The position numbers were made by a program, and so were the translations under genes. Shown here piece by piece: positions 39,333 to 50,195 of a stretch of 64,000 nt of DNA (its first letter is position 1; the number at the start of each line of letters is the position of its first letter). This stretch comes from Streptomyces prunicolor NBRC 13075 (lineage in GTDB: Bacteria > Actinomycetota > Actinomycetes > Streptomycetales > Streptomycetaceae): positions 62,001-126,000 of the forward strand of contig NZ_BARF01000059.1 of NCBI RefSeq assembly GCF_000367365.1, in the 5' to 3' direction. Under the pieces are notes generated by a model. That model was given only the letters and a program-made list of their open reading frames with translations. It ran no database searches and was not told where the DNA came from.

Positions 39333-41228
39333 TCACACCACCGCTTCCTGGACCGGTCCAATCTCCGGCTGCTTCTCGAACTGGGTGCGGTACAGCTCGG
39401 CGTATCGCCCACCGGTGGCGAGGAGTTGCTCGTGCGTGCCGCGTTCCACGATGCGGCCCGCCTCGACGACGAGGATCTGGTCGGCGGAGCGCACGGTGGA
39501 CAGCCGGTGGGCGATCACCACGGCCGTGCGGCCCTGCAACGCCTCGGTGAGTGCCTCCTGGACGGCCGCTTCCGAGGTGTTGTCCAGGTGGGCGGTGGCC
39601 TCGTCGAGGATGACGACGCGCTGCCCGGCCAGCAACAGCCGGGCGATGGTGAGGCGTTGGCGCTCGCCGCCGGAGAGCCGGTAGCCGCGTTCGCCGACGA
39701 CCGTGTCCAGGCCGTCGGGCAGCGACCGTACGAGATCGTCGAGGCGGGAGCGGCGCAAGGCGTCCCACAACTCGGCCTCGGTGGCGGCGGGTTGGGCCAG
39801 CAGGAGGTTGGCGCGGACCGAGTCGTGGAAGAGGTGGCCGTCCTGGGTGACCATGCCGAGGGTGGCCCGCAGGGAGGCGGCGGTGAGGTCGCGGACATTG
39901 ACGCCGCCGACGCGTACGGCGCCTTCGTCGACGTCGTAGAGCCGGGGCAGGAGTTGGGCGATCGTCGACTTTCCGGCGCCGGAGGAGCCGACGAGGGCGA
40001 TGGTCTGGCCGGGTTCGGCGCGGAAGGAGATGCCGTGCAGGACCTCGGCGCCGCCGCGGGTGTCGAGGGAGGCGACCTCCTCCAGTGAGGCGAGGGAGAC
40101 CTTGTCGGCGGACGGGTAGGCGAAGCGGACCTCGTCGAACTCGACCGCGACCGGACCCTCGGGGACCTCGCGGGCGTCGGGTTTGTCCTCGATCAGCGGT
40201 TTCAGATCCAGCACCTCGAAGACGCGCTCGAAGCTGACGAGGGCGCTCATCACCTCGACGCGGGCCCCGGCGAGGGCGGTGAGCGGGGCGTAGAGGCGGG
40301 TCAGGAGCAGGGCCAGCGACACGACCGCGCCCGGCTCCAGGGTGCCGTGCAGGGCGAACCAGCCGCCGAGGCCGTAGACGAGGGCGAGGGCCAGGGCGGA
40401 GACCAGGGTCAGAGAGGTGATGAAGACGGATTGGGCGGTGGCCGTGCGGACGCCGATGTCGCGGACCCGGCTCGCTCGCTCCGCGAACTCCACGGACTCC
40501 TCGTCGGGGCGGCCGAAGAGCTTGACCAGGGTCGCGCCGGGCGCGGAGAAGCGTTCGGTCATGCGGGTGCTCATCGCGGCGTTGAGCGTGGCCGCCTCGC
40601 GCTGCATGCCGGCCATCCGGCTGCCCATCCGGCGGGCCGGGATCACGAACACCGGCAGCAGCACGAGCGCGAGCAGGGTGATCTGCCAGGACAGGGTGAG
40701 CATCACGGCCAGCGTGAGCAGCAGCGTCACGAAGTTGCTGACCACTCCGGACAGGGTGTTGCTGAACGCCCGTTGGGCTCCGATGACGTCGTTGTTGAGT
40801 CGGGAGACGAGCGCGCCCGTACGGGTACGTGTGAAGAACGCGACAGGCATGCGCTGCACATGATCGAACACAGCCGTCCGCAGATCGAGGATGAGCCCCT
40901 CCCCGAGCGCCGCGGAGAGCCGCCGACCAAGAATCCCGAGGGCCGCCTCGGCGATCGCGATCAGGGCGATGAGCAGGGCCAGGCGTACGACGGTCCCGTC
41001 GTCGCCGCCCGACACGATCGCGTCGACGACGTGCCCGGCGAGTACGGGAGTCGCGACGGCGAGCAGCGCGGTCACCACCCCGAGCAGGACGAACCGCGCG
41101 ATCGGGCGGCGGTGCGGCCGAGCGAACTCCGCGATGCGGCGCAGCGTGGCGCGGGCGAAGGGGCGGCGTTCCTGTTCTGCGGTCATGACACTGTGCAATT
41201 GGGTCCAGGCCGTGCTTTCCATGCTCAT
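39333..41228 (-). CDS. ABC exporter half-transporter
   Basis: A 631-aa protein fusing six membrane helices (about 45-330) with a nucleotide-binding domain. The latter has Walker A ALVGSSGAGKSTIAQL, signature RLSGGERQR and Walker B VVILDEATAHLD. This is the homodimeric MsbA/lipid or drug exporter type. Substrate unknown. The start is uncertain because no ribosome site precedes ATG 41228; ATG 41186 (MTAEQERRPFAR) would leave more room for the divergent promoter. Confidence 0.9.
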   Translation of the reverse strand: MSMESTAWTQLHSVMTAEQERRPFARATLRRIAEFARPHRRPIARFVLLGVVTALLAVATPVLAGHVVDAIVSGGDDGTVVRLALLIALIAIAEAALGILGRRLSAALGEGLILDLRTAVFDHVQRMPVAFFTRTRTGALVSRLNNDVIGAQRAFSNTLSGVVSNFVTLLLTLAVMLTLSWQITLLALVLLPVFVIPARRMGSRMAGMQREAATLNAAMSTRMTERFSAPGATLVKLFGRPDEESVEFAERASRVRDIGVRTATAQSVFITSLTLVSALALALVYGLGGWFALHGTLEPGAVVSLALLLTRLYAPLTALAGARVEVMSALVSFERVFEVLDLKPLIEDKPDAREVPEGPVAVEFDEVRFAYPSADKVSLASLEEVASLDTRGGAEVLHGISFRAEPGQTIALVGSSGAGKSTIAQLLPRLYDVDEGAVRVGGVNVRDLTAASLRATLGMVTQDGHLFHDSVRANLLLAQPAATEAELWDALRRSRLDDLVRSLPDGLDTVVGERGYRLSGGERQRLTIARLLLAGQRVVILDEATAHLDNTSEAAVQEALTEALQGRTAVVIAHRLSTVRSADQILVVEAGRIVERGTHEQLLATGGRYAELYRTQFEKQPEIGPVQEAVV

Positions 41229-41267
41229 GGGAGAGACCGTAGGACCTCAAGCGGCGTTGAGGTCAAC

Positions 41268-42293
41268 GTGTTCACCGCAGCCTCGTGTAACGACGCGCGT
41301 AAGGAGCTGTCCCCGCTGCCGCAACCCGCAGTTGTCGTGGCGCGGAAACCCTCCAGTGATGTGAGACACGTCCGCGTCCGGCAGATCCTGTGCCTGCTTC
41401 CGCTGCTCCTGGTCACCGTCGTCGCCGTCCAGCACCGGTCCGTTCTCGTCGAGGGCTTCGGCCAGCTGCGGGCGGCGGAGTGGCCCTGGTTGGTGGCGGC
41501 GGCCGGTGCCACCTGTCTGACCTGGGTCGCCGCCGCGTTCACCCGGCAGGGTGCCGTGGTCGAACGGCTGCCCGCGCGGCGGCTGTTGGCCACGCAGTTC
41601 GCGGCGGGCGCGGCAAACCACCTGCTGCCCACGGGACTTGGCGCGGGCGCGGTCAACCTGCGCTTCCTGACGGTGTGCGGGCTGCCGCTGGCCCGTTCAT
41701 CGGCGGCGCTGGCCCTGTACCTGCTCGCGGAGTCGATAGCCCGGCTGACCCTGCTCACCGGTCTGCTGATCGCCTTCCCGGGCGCCCTGCGCCTGGGAAC
41801 TCTCCTTCCGGCGGGGGCACTTGGCCCGCTGCTCGTGATCATCGGCGCCGTACTGGGCGCGGCGGTCCTGGCCCTCGTTCTGGTACGGCGGCTGCGGACG
41901 GCGATCCTGTCGTTCCTCCGTACGGCGTTCAGCGAGGCCCGTTCCGTGCACACGCGGCCGGCCCGGGCACTGGCGCTGTGGGGCGGTTCGCTGGCGTTCC
42001 CCGCGCTCCAGGCGGCCGGACTCGTCGCGGTGGGGCAGGCGTTGAACCTACCGGTGCCGCCCGCGCAGATGGCGCTCGCCTATCTGGCGGCGACGGTCGC
42101 GGTCGCGCTGGTGCCGACGCCGGGCGGGATCGGCTCGGTGGAGGCCGCGTTGATCGTGGCGCTGGTGGCGGCGGGCGGCCCGGTCGCGGTGGCCACGGCG
42201 GTGGTGCTGGCCTACCGGATCATCACCGTCTGGATCCCCATCATTCCGGGCGCGTTGACGCTCGGCGCGCTGGTCCGACTGAGAGTCATCTGA
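41268..42293 (+). CDS. LPG-synthase-like/YbhN-family membrane protein
   Basis: A 341-aa protein with about eight membrane helices of the UPF0104 (lysylphosphatidylglycerol synthetase transmembrane) type. AANHLLPTGLGAGAVNLRFL and VALVPTPGGIGSVEAALIVA are the two signature loops. It lacks the C-terminal aminoacyl-transferase domain, so it is probably a lipid flippase or uncharacterised transporter. GTG 41268 has GAGG at 5-6 nt; later GTG codons are alternatives. Diverges from the ABC exporter only 39 bp away. Confidence 0.8.
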   Translation: MFTAASCNDARKELSPLPQPAVVVARKPSSDVRHVRVRQILCLLPLLLVTVVAVQHRSVLVEGFGQLRAAEWPWLVAAAGATCLTWVAAAFTRQGAVVERLPARRLLATQFAAGAANHLLPTGLGAGAVNLRFLTVCGLPLARSSAALALYLLAESIARLTLLTGLLIAFPGALRLGTLLPAGALGPLLVIIGAVLGAAVLALVLVRRLRTAILSFLRTAFSEARSVHTRPARALALWGGSLAFPALQAAGLVAVGQALNLPVPPAQMALAYLAATVAVALVPTPGGIGSVEAALIVALVAAGGPVAVATAVVLAYRIITVWIPIIPGALTLGALVRLRVI

Positions 42294-42331
42294 TTCTCGG
42301 GTCCGCTCGAACATTCTTGTAAAGCAGCATC

Positions 42332-42365
42332 AGCCCTGGTCGAGACATCAACCGGGGCTTCTTCA
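42332..42365 (+). terminator. Terminator after the YbhN-like gene
   Basis: AGCCCTGG (42332-42339) pairs with CCGGGGCT (42352-42359, one G-U pair) and is followed by TCTTC. It lies 38 bp after the stop and insulates the next operon. The remaining 100 bp to 42466 are AT-rich and hold two TTGACT words that may be -35 boxes. Confidence 0.6.
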
Positions 42366-42466
42366 CGTTCGCCCCAACTCCTTTGTTTTACTTTTTACTT
42401 GACTCCACATGACAGCGCGAGTTGACTGAAGAGCGTTGATTTGTCAGCCGAGGAGGCAGGACTGTC

Positions 42467-43801
42467 ATGGGGGACGAGACGTTAGGAATCATCCTGGCGG
42501 GAGGCCGGGGCGAACGCGCCAAGCCGCTCACCCTCGCCTCGGCCGACTACATCCGCAGCAAGGCCCTTATCCCGTTCGTCGGCCGTTCGGTCGTCGAGTG
42601 GCTCGTCGAGTCCTGCCGCGACCAGGGCATCCGCCGCTTCTACGTGATCGCCCAGGGCGCCGAGAACCACAGCCAGATCAAGCTCGTGCTCGGCCACGGC
42701 GAACGGTTCGGCGTGGAGATCCACTACTCCCGCGCCCGCCTCGACCGCTACAACGTCGGCTCGGGCGCCGCCACCCTGCACAACCTCGAACAGTGGGACC
42801 TGACCGGCCGCGCCCTGGTGCTGCCGGTGGACTCCGTCTTCGAGTTCGACCTGCGCAGACTGAAGGACGCGCACGACGCCGCCGACGCCGCCGTGACCGT
42901 CGCCTCGGTCGGTCGTACCCCCGAGGAGATCGCCGGCAAGTACGGCGTGATGCAGACCTCCCCGGACGGACTGGTCTCGGGGTTCGTGGAGAAGCCCACC
43001 CTGGACCGCGTCCACCGGATCTTCCCCGAGACATCGTTGCCTTCGTCCGTCCGCACCCTGCCGACCAACGCCGGCATGTACCTGGTCGACTGCGGCAGGC
43101 TGCGGCTGGCCGCGCGCAACCCCGAGATGATCCGGCTCGCCCAGCAGCGCCTCGACTGGGGCGGCGACCTGCTGCCCTGGCTGGTCGGGCGCGGGCTGCC
43201 GGTCGCCGCCGCGCCCATCGACCGGCTCGGCGACCTCGGCAGCATCGCCGACTACCTGGCCACCCTCGGCGACGTGCTCGGCGGTCGCTACGCCTGGATG
43301 CGTAGAGCCATGGGCGAGCCGACGAGCACCGACCCGCCGTACTGGATCCACGAGTCCAGCCTGCGCACCAAGGACAGCGTGACCGGCACCACCCTCGCCC
43401 AGAAGATCTCCGAGGGCAGTGTCGTGATCGGGCCCGCCGTGCGCATCGGGCGCAACGCCGAGATCGGACCGTGCGTGAAGCTGCGGTTCAGCGACATCGG
43501 TGACGGTGTCGACGTGGACGAGGGCGCCCGGCTCAGCCGGACGGCGATCGGCGACAGCGCTGTCGTCGGGCCGTACGCCCGCATCACCGACTCGTACGTC
43601 GGGCCGATGGCGCGGGTGCACTCCGAGCGGGACAACCCGGTCCGGCTCGTCCACTCCGCGATCGGCGAGGCCGCCGATCTGCGGCCCGGCACCCGGCTGT
43701 CCGGGGTGAGCGTCTATCCGCGGCTGCGGGTGCCCGCCGTCACCGGGCTGCCCACCGGCACCCATCTGACCAGCTCCGACGACATCCTGCACTGGATCTG
43801 A
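42467..43801 (+). CDS. Sugar nucleotidyltransferase with left-handed beta-helix
   Basis: A 444-aa GlgC/GlmU-like protein. The N-terminal Rossmann-type domain has GIILAGGRGERAKPL (nucleotide-binding loop) and a K-x-LIPFVG segment, NVGSGAATLHNL and FVEKPTLDRVH. The beta-helix from about 320 has hexapeptide turns (VVIGPAVRIGRNAEIGPCVK). It differs from the true glgC of this window in the loop (GRGERA versus GEGKRL). It may be a degenerate or specialised NDP-sugar synthase. First gene of a coupled operon with glgX. AGGAGG lies upstream. Confidence 0.85.
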   Translation: MGDETLGIILAGGRGERAKPLTLASADYIRSKALIPFVGRSVVEWLVESCRDQGIRRFYVIAQGAENHSQIKLVLGHGERFGVEIHYSRARLDRYNVGSGAATLHNLEQWDLTGRALVLPVDSVFEFDLRRLKDAHDAADAAVTVASVGRTPEEIAGKYGVMQTSPDGLVSGFVEKPTLDRVHRIFPETSLPSSVRTLPTNAGMYLVDCGRLRLAARNPEMIRLAQQRLDWGGDLLPWLVGRGLPVAAAPIDRLGDLGSIADYLATLGDVLGGRYAWMRRAMGEPTSTDPPYWIHESSLRTKDSVTGTTLAQKISEGSVVIGPAVRIGRNAEIGPCVKLRFSDIGDGVDVDEGARLSRTAIGDSAVVGPYARITDSYVGPMARVHSERDNPVRLVHSAIGEAADLRPGTRLSGVSVYPRLRVPAVTGLPTGTHLTSSDDILHWI

Positions 43802-43857
43802 GCACCCTCAGCTCCCCCGCCCTTTCCGGCTCTTCCGCAGCCCCCGTGGAGACCTCG

Positions 43858-44568
43858 ATGGACAGCCCGATCGCCGTCATAGGAGGAACCGGCCGCACAG
43901 GCCGGCTCGTCGCCCGTCAACTGCTCGCCCGGAGCGAGAGCGTCCGCGTCATCGGCCGCAGCACCCAGCGCGCCCGCCGCCACACCCCGCCGCAGGCCCA
44001 GTTCTTCGCGGCCGACGTGCGCTCCCCCGACTCCGTCCGCACCCCGCTGTACGGCTGCTCGGCGGTCGTCTACATCGTGGAGCCGGGCACCGACGACGCC
44101 GGTCCCGACAGCCCGGAGACCACCCTGCACACCGGGGTCCGCCATGTCCTCGACGCCCTGCGCTCCACCGCCGCGGCCCCGCACTTCGTGCTGGTCAGCC
44201 AGCGCCATGTGACCCGCCGCGACCACCCCATGAACGCCTACGGCCGGATGCTGGACTGGCGGCTGGCCGGCGAGAACGCGGTCCGCTCCTCCGGGCTGCC
44301 GTACACCGTGATCCGGCCGGGCTGGCTGACCGACGACCTCGGCCACGGCCATCTGCACCTGGAACAGGGCGACTTGGGCGACGGCCGGGTGGCCCGCCCG
44401 CTGGTCGCCGACGCCTGTGTGCAGGCGCTCTACTCCCCCGCCGCCCAGGGCGTGACCTTCGAGATGCGCAGCGAGACAGGACCGGGCGCGACTCCCGTGC
44501 CCTGGCAGGAACTCTTCGCCGGCCTCCGCGCCGACGCCCCGACCGCGGCCCGGGCCGCACTCACCTGA
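43858..44568 (+). CDS. NAD(P)-binding NmrA-like protein
   Basis: A 236-aa atypical short-chain dehydrogenase. The dinucleotide loop GGTGRTGRLVARQLL (8-22), VRVIGRSTQRA for the cofactor and YTVIRPGWLTDDLG are typical of the SDR_a5/NmrA group, which often sense redox or act on quinones. The Tyr-x3-Lys pair is not evident, so catalysis is doubtful. ATG 43858 with GGAG at 7 nt is preferred over GTG 43846. It ends 2 bp before glgX. Confidence 0.85.
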   Translation: MDSPIAVIGGTGRTGRLVARQLLARSESVRVIGRSTQRARRHTPPQAQFFAADVRSPDSVRTPLYGCSAVVYIVEPGTDDAGPDSPETTLHTGVRHVLDALRSTAAAPHFVLVSQRHVTRRDHPMNAYGRMLDWRLAGENAVRSSGLPYTVIRPGWLTDDLGHGHLHLEQGDLGDGRVARPLVADACVQALYSPAAQGVTFEMRSETGPGATPVPWQELFAGLRADAPTAARAALT

Positions 44569-44570
44569 GG

Positions 44571-46769
<2,199 letters not shown>

Positions 46770-46770
46770 G

Positions 46771-48930
46771 ATGACTACCCCTGCCCAACGCCGCATCCAA
46801 TCCGACACCCTCGCGGGCTACGTCACGTACTACAGCCCGACCGGCCGCCGCTTCGGCCTGCGCACCTCCGACGAACGGGAGTTCACGGTCCACCTGGCGT
46901 CCAACGCCGTCTCGCGCATCGTCCGCAACCTCGGCGACGACTACCGCGACACCACCGCCGACACCGTCGACATGCTGGCCGAGGGCCGGTTCGTCTTCGC
47001 GTACGGCATCCTCTACGAGTGGGAGGGCGGCTCCCGCTTCGACGCGAAGGAGATCACCTTCCCGGAGGAGACCCGCGGCCAGTACGTCTTCGAGCACCCG
47101 AACTGGTGGGTCCAACAGGCCACCGCCATCGCCGACTTCTATCTGCGCGGCCAGTTCTCCGACGGGGTGTACGACTGGCGCGGGTTCCGCACCCACCTCA
47201 CGCTCAGCGGCACCCATCTGCCGGACTTCGCCGACGGGGACGTGCGCCAGGAGACGGACACCATCTCCCGGCTCGTCTACGGCCTGTCCACCGCGTATCT
47301 GCTGACCGGCAAGGACCGCTTCCTGGAGGCGGCCGAGGCCGGCACCCTGTACCTGCGCGAGCACATGCGCGTCGACGACCAGGCCGACGGCATCACCTAC
47401 TGGTACCACGGCATCGACATCACCTCGTCCGGTCATCGCCCGGTGTTCGCCTCGGAGTTCGGCGACGACTTCGACGCGATCCCGATGTACGAGCAGATCT
47501 ACGCGCTGGCCGGTCCCACCCAGACGTTCCGCATCACCGGCGACCCGCGGATCCTGGAGGACATCGACCGGACGTCCGCGCTGTTCCAGAAGTACTTCCG
47601 CGACCCCGTGCGCGGCGGGTTCTTCTCGCACCTCGACCCGATCACGCTGGACCCGAACGCCGACTCGCTGGGCCGCAACCGGGCCCGCAAGAACTGGAAC
47701 TCGGTCGGCGACCACGCCCCGGCGTATCTGATCAACGCCTATCTGGCGACGGGCCGTTCGGACTTCGCGGCGCTCCTTGAGGAGACCGCGGACACCATCG
47801 TGGAGCGGTTCCCCGACGAGCCGAACAGCCCGTTCGTGCAGGAGCGGTTCCACGCGGACTGGAGTCCGGACCGGACCTGGGGCTGGCAGCAGGACCGGGC
47901 GGTGGTCGGGCACAACCTGAAGATCGCCTGGAACCTGACCCGCATCAAGGCCCTGTTCGACAAGCCCGAGTACGCGACGACCGCCGAGCACATCGCCGAG
48001 ATCATGCCGGCGGTGGGCAGCGACGGGCTGCGCGGCGGCTGGCTGGACGTGGTCGAGCGGCAGCCCGACCCGGACAGCGGCATCCACCGCATGGTGTGGC
48101 ACGACCGCAAGGCCTGGTGGCAGCAGGAGCAGGCGATCCTCGCCTATCTGATCCTGGCCGGCACCACCGGCGACCCGGAGCAACTGCGGCTGGGGCGCGA
48201 GGCGGCGGCGTTCTACAACGCCTTCTTCCTCGACTACCAGGACGGCGGCGTCTACTTCAACGTCCTCGCCAGCGGCATCCCGTACCTGCTGGGCACCGAG
48301 CGGCTCAAGGGCAGCCACGCCATGGCCGGCTACCACGCCCTGGAGCTGTGCTACCTCGCCGCCACCTACACCGGGCTGCTGCTCAGCAACGACCCGATCA
48401 CCCTGCACTTCAAGCCCCGCCCGGAGGACCTCCCGGACCAGGTGCTGCGCGTGGCGCCCGATCTGCTGCCGGCCGGCACGGTGGAGCTGACCCGGGTGTG
48501 GGTCGACGACCAGCCGTACCAGAACTTCGACGGCAAGGCCCTCACCGTCCGGCTGCCGCGCGGCGACGAACCGGTCCGGGTCCGGGTCGAGTTGGAGCCG
48601 GCCACGATGCGGCTGCGGATGCGCACCTCGTTCGACGGCGGCACCGCGCACGTCGTCTGCCACGGGGTGATCGACGCGGCCGAACTGGGCAAGTTCCGGC
48701 GGATCTTGGCCGAGGTCATGGCGGCGACCCCGCGCCGGGTGGAGTTCCATCTGTGCGAGGTCGGGGGCATGTGCCGACCGGCCATCAACGAGCTGCTGTT
48801 CCAGCGCACCAAGGCGGGCCTGGACGTCGACTTCGTCATCGTGGGCTGTGCGCTGCCGGACGTGGCGGACGCGTTGCTCGCGACGGACGCCTTCCTGCTG
48901 GCTGGGGGTGACGAGTGCAACCATGACTGA
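46771..48930 (+). CDS. AGE-family epimerase fused to a STAS-like domain
   Basis: A 719-aa protein, nearly twice the usual AGE (N-acylglucosamine 2-epimerase) length. Residues about 1-85 are a small beta-rich head (GYVTYYSPTGRRFGLRTSDE). The (alpha/alpha)6 barrel at about 100-540 has EHPNWWVQQATAIADFYLRG, YWYHGIDITSSGHRP, GWQQDRAVVGHNLKIAW and HDRKAWWQQEQAILAY, with His residues where AGE catalytic histidines occur. Residues about 625-715 resemble a STAS domain (AHVVCHGVIDAAELGKFRRI; VEFHLCEVGGMCRPAINELL). An enzyme coupled to a STAS regulatory module is unusual. Substrate unknown; glgX adjacency suggests an alpha-glucan-related sugar. Confidence 0.85.
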   Translation: MTTPAQRRIQSDTLAGYVTYYSPTGRRFGLRTSDEREFTVHLASNAVSRIVRNLGDDYRDTTADTVDMLAEGRFVFAYGILYEWEGGSRFDAKEITFPEETRGQYVFEHPNWWVQQATAIADFYLRGQFSDGVYDWRGFRTHLTLSGTHLPDFADGDVRQETDTISRLVYGLSTAYLLTGKDRFLEAAEAGTLYLREHMRVDDQADGITYWYHGIDITSSGHRPVFASEFGDDFDAIPMYEQIYALAGPTQTFRITGDPRILEDIDRTSALFQKYFRDPVRGGFFSHLDPITLDPNADSLGRNRARKNWNSVGDHAPAYLINAYLATGRSDFAALLEETADTIVERFPDEPNSPFVQERFHADWSPDRTWGWQQDRAVVGHNLKIAWNLTRIKALFDKPEYATTAEHIAEIMPAVGSDGLRGGWLDVVERQPDPDSGIHRMVWHDRKAWWQQEQAILAYLILAGTTGDPEQLRLGREAAAFYNAFFLDYQDGGVYFNVLASGIPYLLGTERLKGSHAMAGYHALELCYLAATYTGLLLSNDPITLHFKPRPEDLPDQVLRVAPDLLPAGTVELTRVWVDDQPYQNFDGKALTVRLPRGDEPVRVRVELEPATMRLRMRTSFDGGTAHVVCHGVIDAAELGKFRRILAEVMAATPRRVEFHLCEVGGMCRPAINELLFQRTKAGLDVDFVIVGCALPDVADALLATDAFLLAGGDECNHD

Positions 48931-50140
48931 ACTCGCGACCTTCACCCTCCCATTACCCCCGATGCGCGCCCCGGGGGCACCGCCGGGCACCTCCGCCGGT
49001 CTCCCCGCCTACTGCCGTGACCTGTTCGGCGACTTCACCCGTGCCGACCAGCGACGCTGGGGCGAGGTGTATGTGCGCGGGCTGCTGGACGTACCCGGGC
49101 GCAAGACGCCCGCCCGGATCTCCGAGCAGGTGCTCGGCAGGCGGGCCGTGCAGCAGATCCAGCAGTTCGTGAACCAGAGTCCGTGGGCGTCCGCTCCCGT
49201 ACGGGGACGGCTCGCCCGGCAGGTGGTGCGGGCCTCGCGTGCCGAGGCCTGGTCCATCGACGAGGTCGTCTTCGCCAAGAACGGCGACCGCTCGGTGGGC
49301 GTGGCCCGGCAGTACGCGGCCTCGCGGGAGCGGACGGTGAACTGCCAACTGGCCCTGGCCGCCTCGCTGGTGGGGCAGGCCGGCGGGGTCCCGGTGAACT
49401 GGCGGCTGATGCTGCCGGCCCGCTGGGACCGCGACGAACGGCTGCGCGTCCAGGCCCATGTACCGGTCCAAGAACGCTGCCGGCCACGCTGGAGCTACGT
49501 CCTGGAAGCACTCGACGAGATGCTCGACGAGTGGTCCCTGGAACCGCTGCCGGTACTGGCCGACTGGCGCTGCGAGAGCGACCCCGACCCGCTGCTCCGC
49601 GGCCTTGAGGCACGGGGCCTCGGCTATCTCGTGCAGGCCGCGCCGCACACCCCGGTGCTGCTGCCCCGACGGCAGGCCACCACCCCCGGGATGCGCGGCA
49701 CGCTCGCCGAACTCGCCGGACACGCGGCCCGGCACGGTGAGCGCACCTCGGTCACCTGGCACGACCCGGTGACCGAACGCATGCGGCACTCGGAGTTCGT
49801 GACAGGACCGGTCCTGCTCCGCGCGGACCCGGCCACCGGTGCGGTCCCCCGTCCACGGCTGCTCCTCGCGGACTGGCCCTACGGCCGCCCCCGGCCGCGC
49901 GCCTACTGGCTGACGAACCTCCCGGCCCGCCGGCTCGCGGAGATCGTGCCGCTGGCGCAGCTGCGCAGGTTCGCCGATCAGGCGCTGGGCCGGATGCACG
50001 AGGAGTTCGGGCTCGGCGACTTCGAGGGCCGGTCCTTCCGCGGCTGGCACCACCATGTGACGCTGGCCTCGGCCGCGTTCGGCTACGACATGGTGCGCCA
50101 GCAGGCCGACGAGAGAGCGCTGACCCGGACGCGTGCCTGA
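48923..50140 (+). CDS. IS701-transposase-like DDE protein, probably domesticated
   Basis: A 405-aa protein of the IS701 transposase type. The helical N-terminus (RRWGEVYVRGLLDVPGRKTP, QQIQQFVNQSPWASAPVR) precedes an RNase-H-like core with candidate acidic residues D113 (WSIDEVVFAKNGDRS), D214 (PVLADWR) and E360/E361 in MHEEFGLGDFEGRSFRGWHH. ATG lies inside the epimerase reading frame (ATGACTGA, 8-bp overlap), so it is translated with it. I see no terminal inverted repeats or target duplications around it. That suggests a host gene rather than a mobile insertion. Confidence 0.8.
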   Translation: MTELATFTLPLPPMRAPGAPPGTSAGLPAYCRDLFGDFTRADQRRWGEVYVRGLLDVPGRKTPARISEQVLGRRAVQQIQQFVNQSPWASAPVRGRLARQVVRASRAEAWSIDEVVFAKNGDRSVGVARQYAASRERTVNCQLALAASLVGQAGGVPVNWRLMLPARWDRDERLRVQAHVPVQERCRPRWSYVLEALDEMLDEWSLEPLPVLADWRCESDPDPLLRGLEARGLGYLVQAAPHTPVLLPRRQATTPGMRGTLAELAGHAARHGERTSVTWHDPVTERMRHSEFVTGPVLLRADPATGAVPRPRLLLADWPYGRPRPRAYWLTNLPARRLAEIVPLAQLRRFADQALGRMHEEFGLGDFEGRSFRGWHHHVTLASAAFGYDMVRQQADERALTRTRA

Positions 50141-50156
50141 ACACACCCGCCGCGTG

Positions 50157-50186
50157 GGCCCCGTACGGATCCGTCCGTACGGGGCC
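50157..50186. terminator. Bidirectional terminator between the IS701-like gene and the binding-protein gene
   Basis: A perfect 12-bp stem (50157-50168 with 50175-50186) and 6-nt loop lies midway between two convergent stops. Confidence 0.85.
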
Positions 50187-50195
50187 TTCGCACGC

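Noticed and set aside
48923..50140. Active IS701-family insertion sequence
   Set aside because: No terminal inverted repeats, no target duplication, start codon inside the preceding gene and a terminator directly behind; better explained as a host gene.
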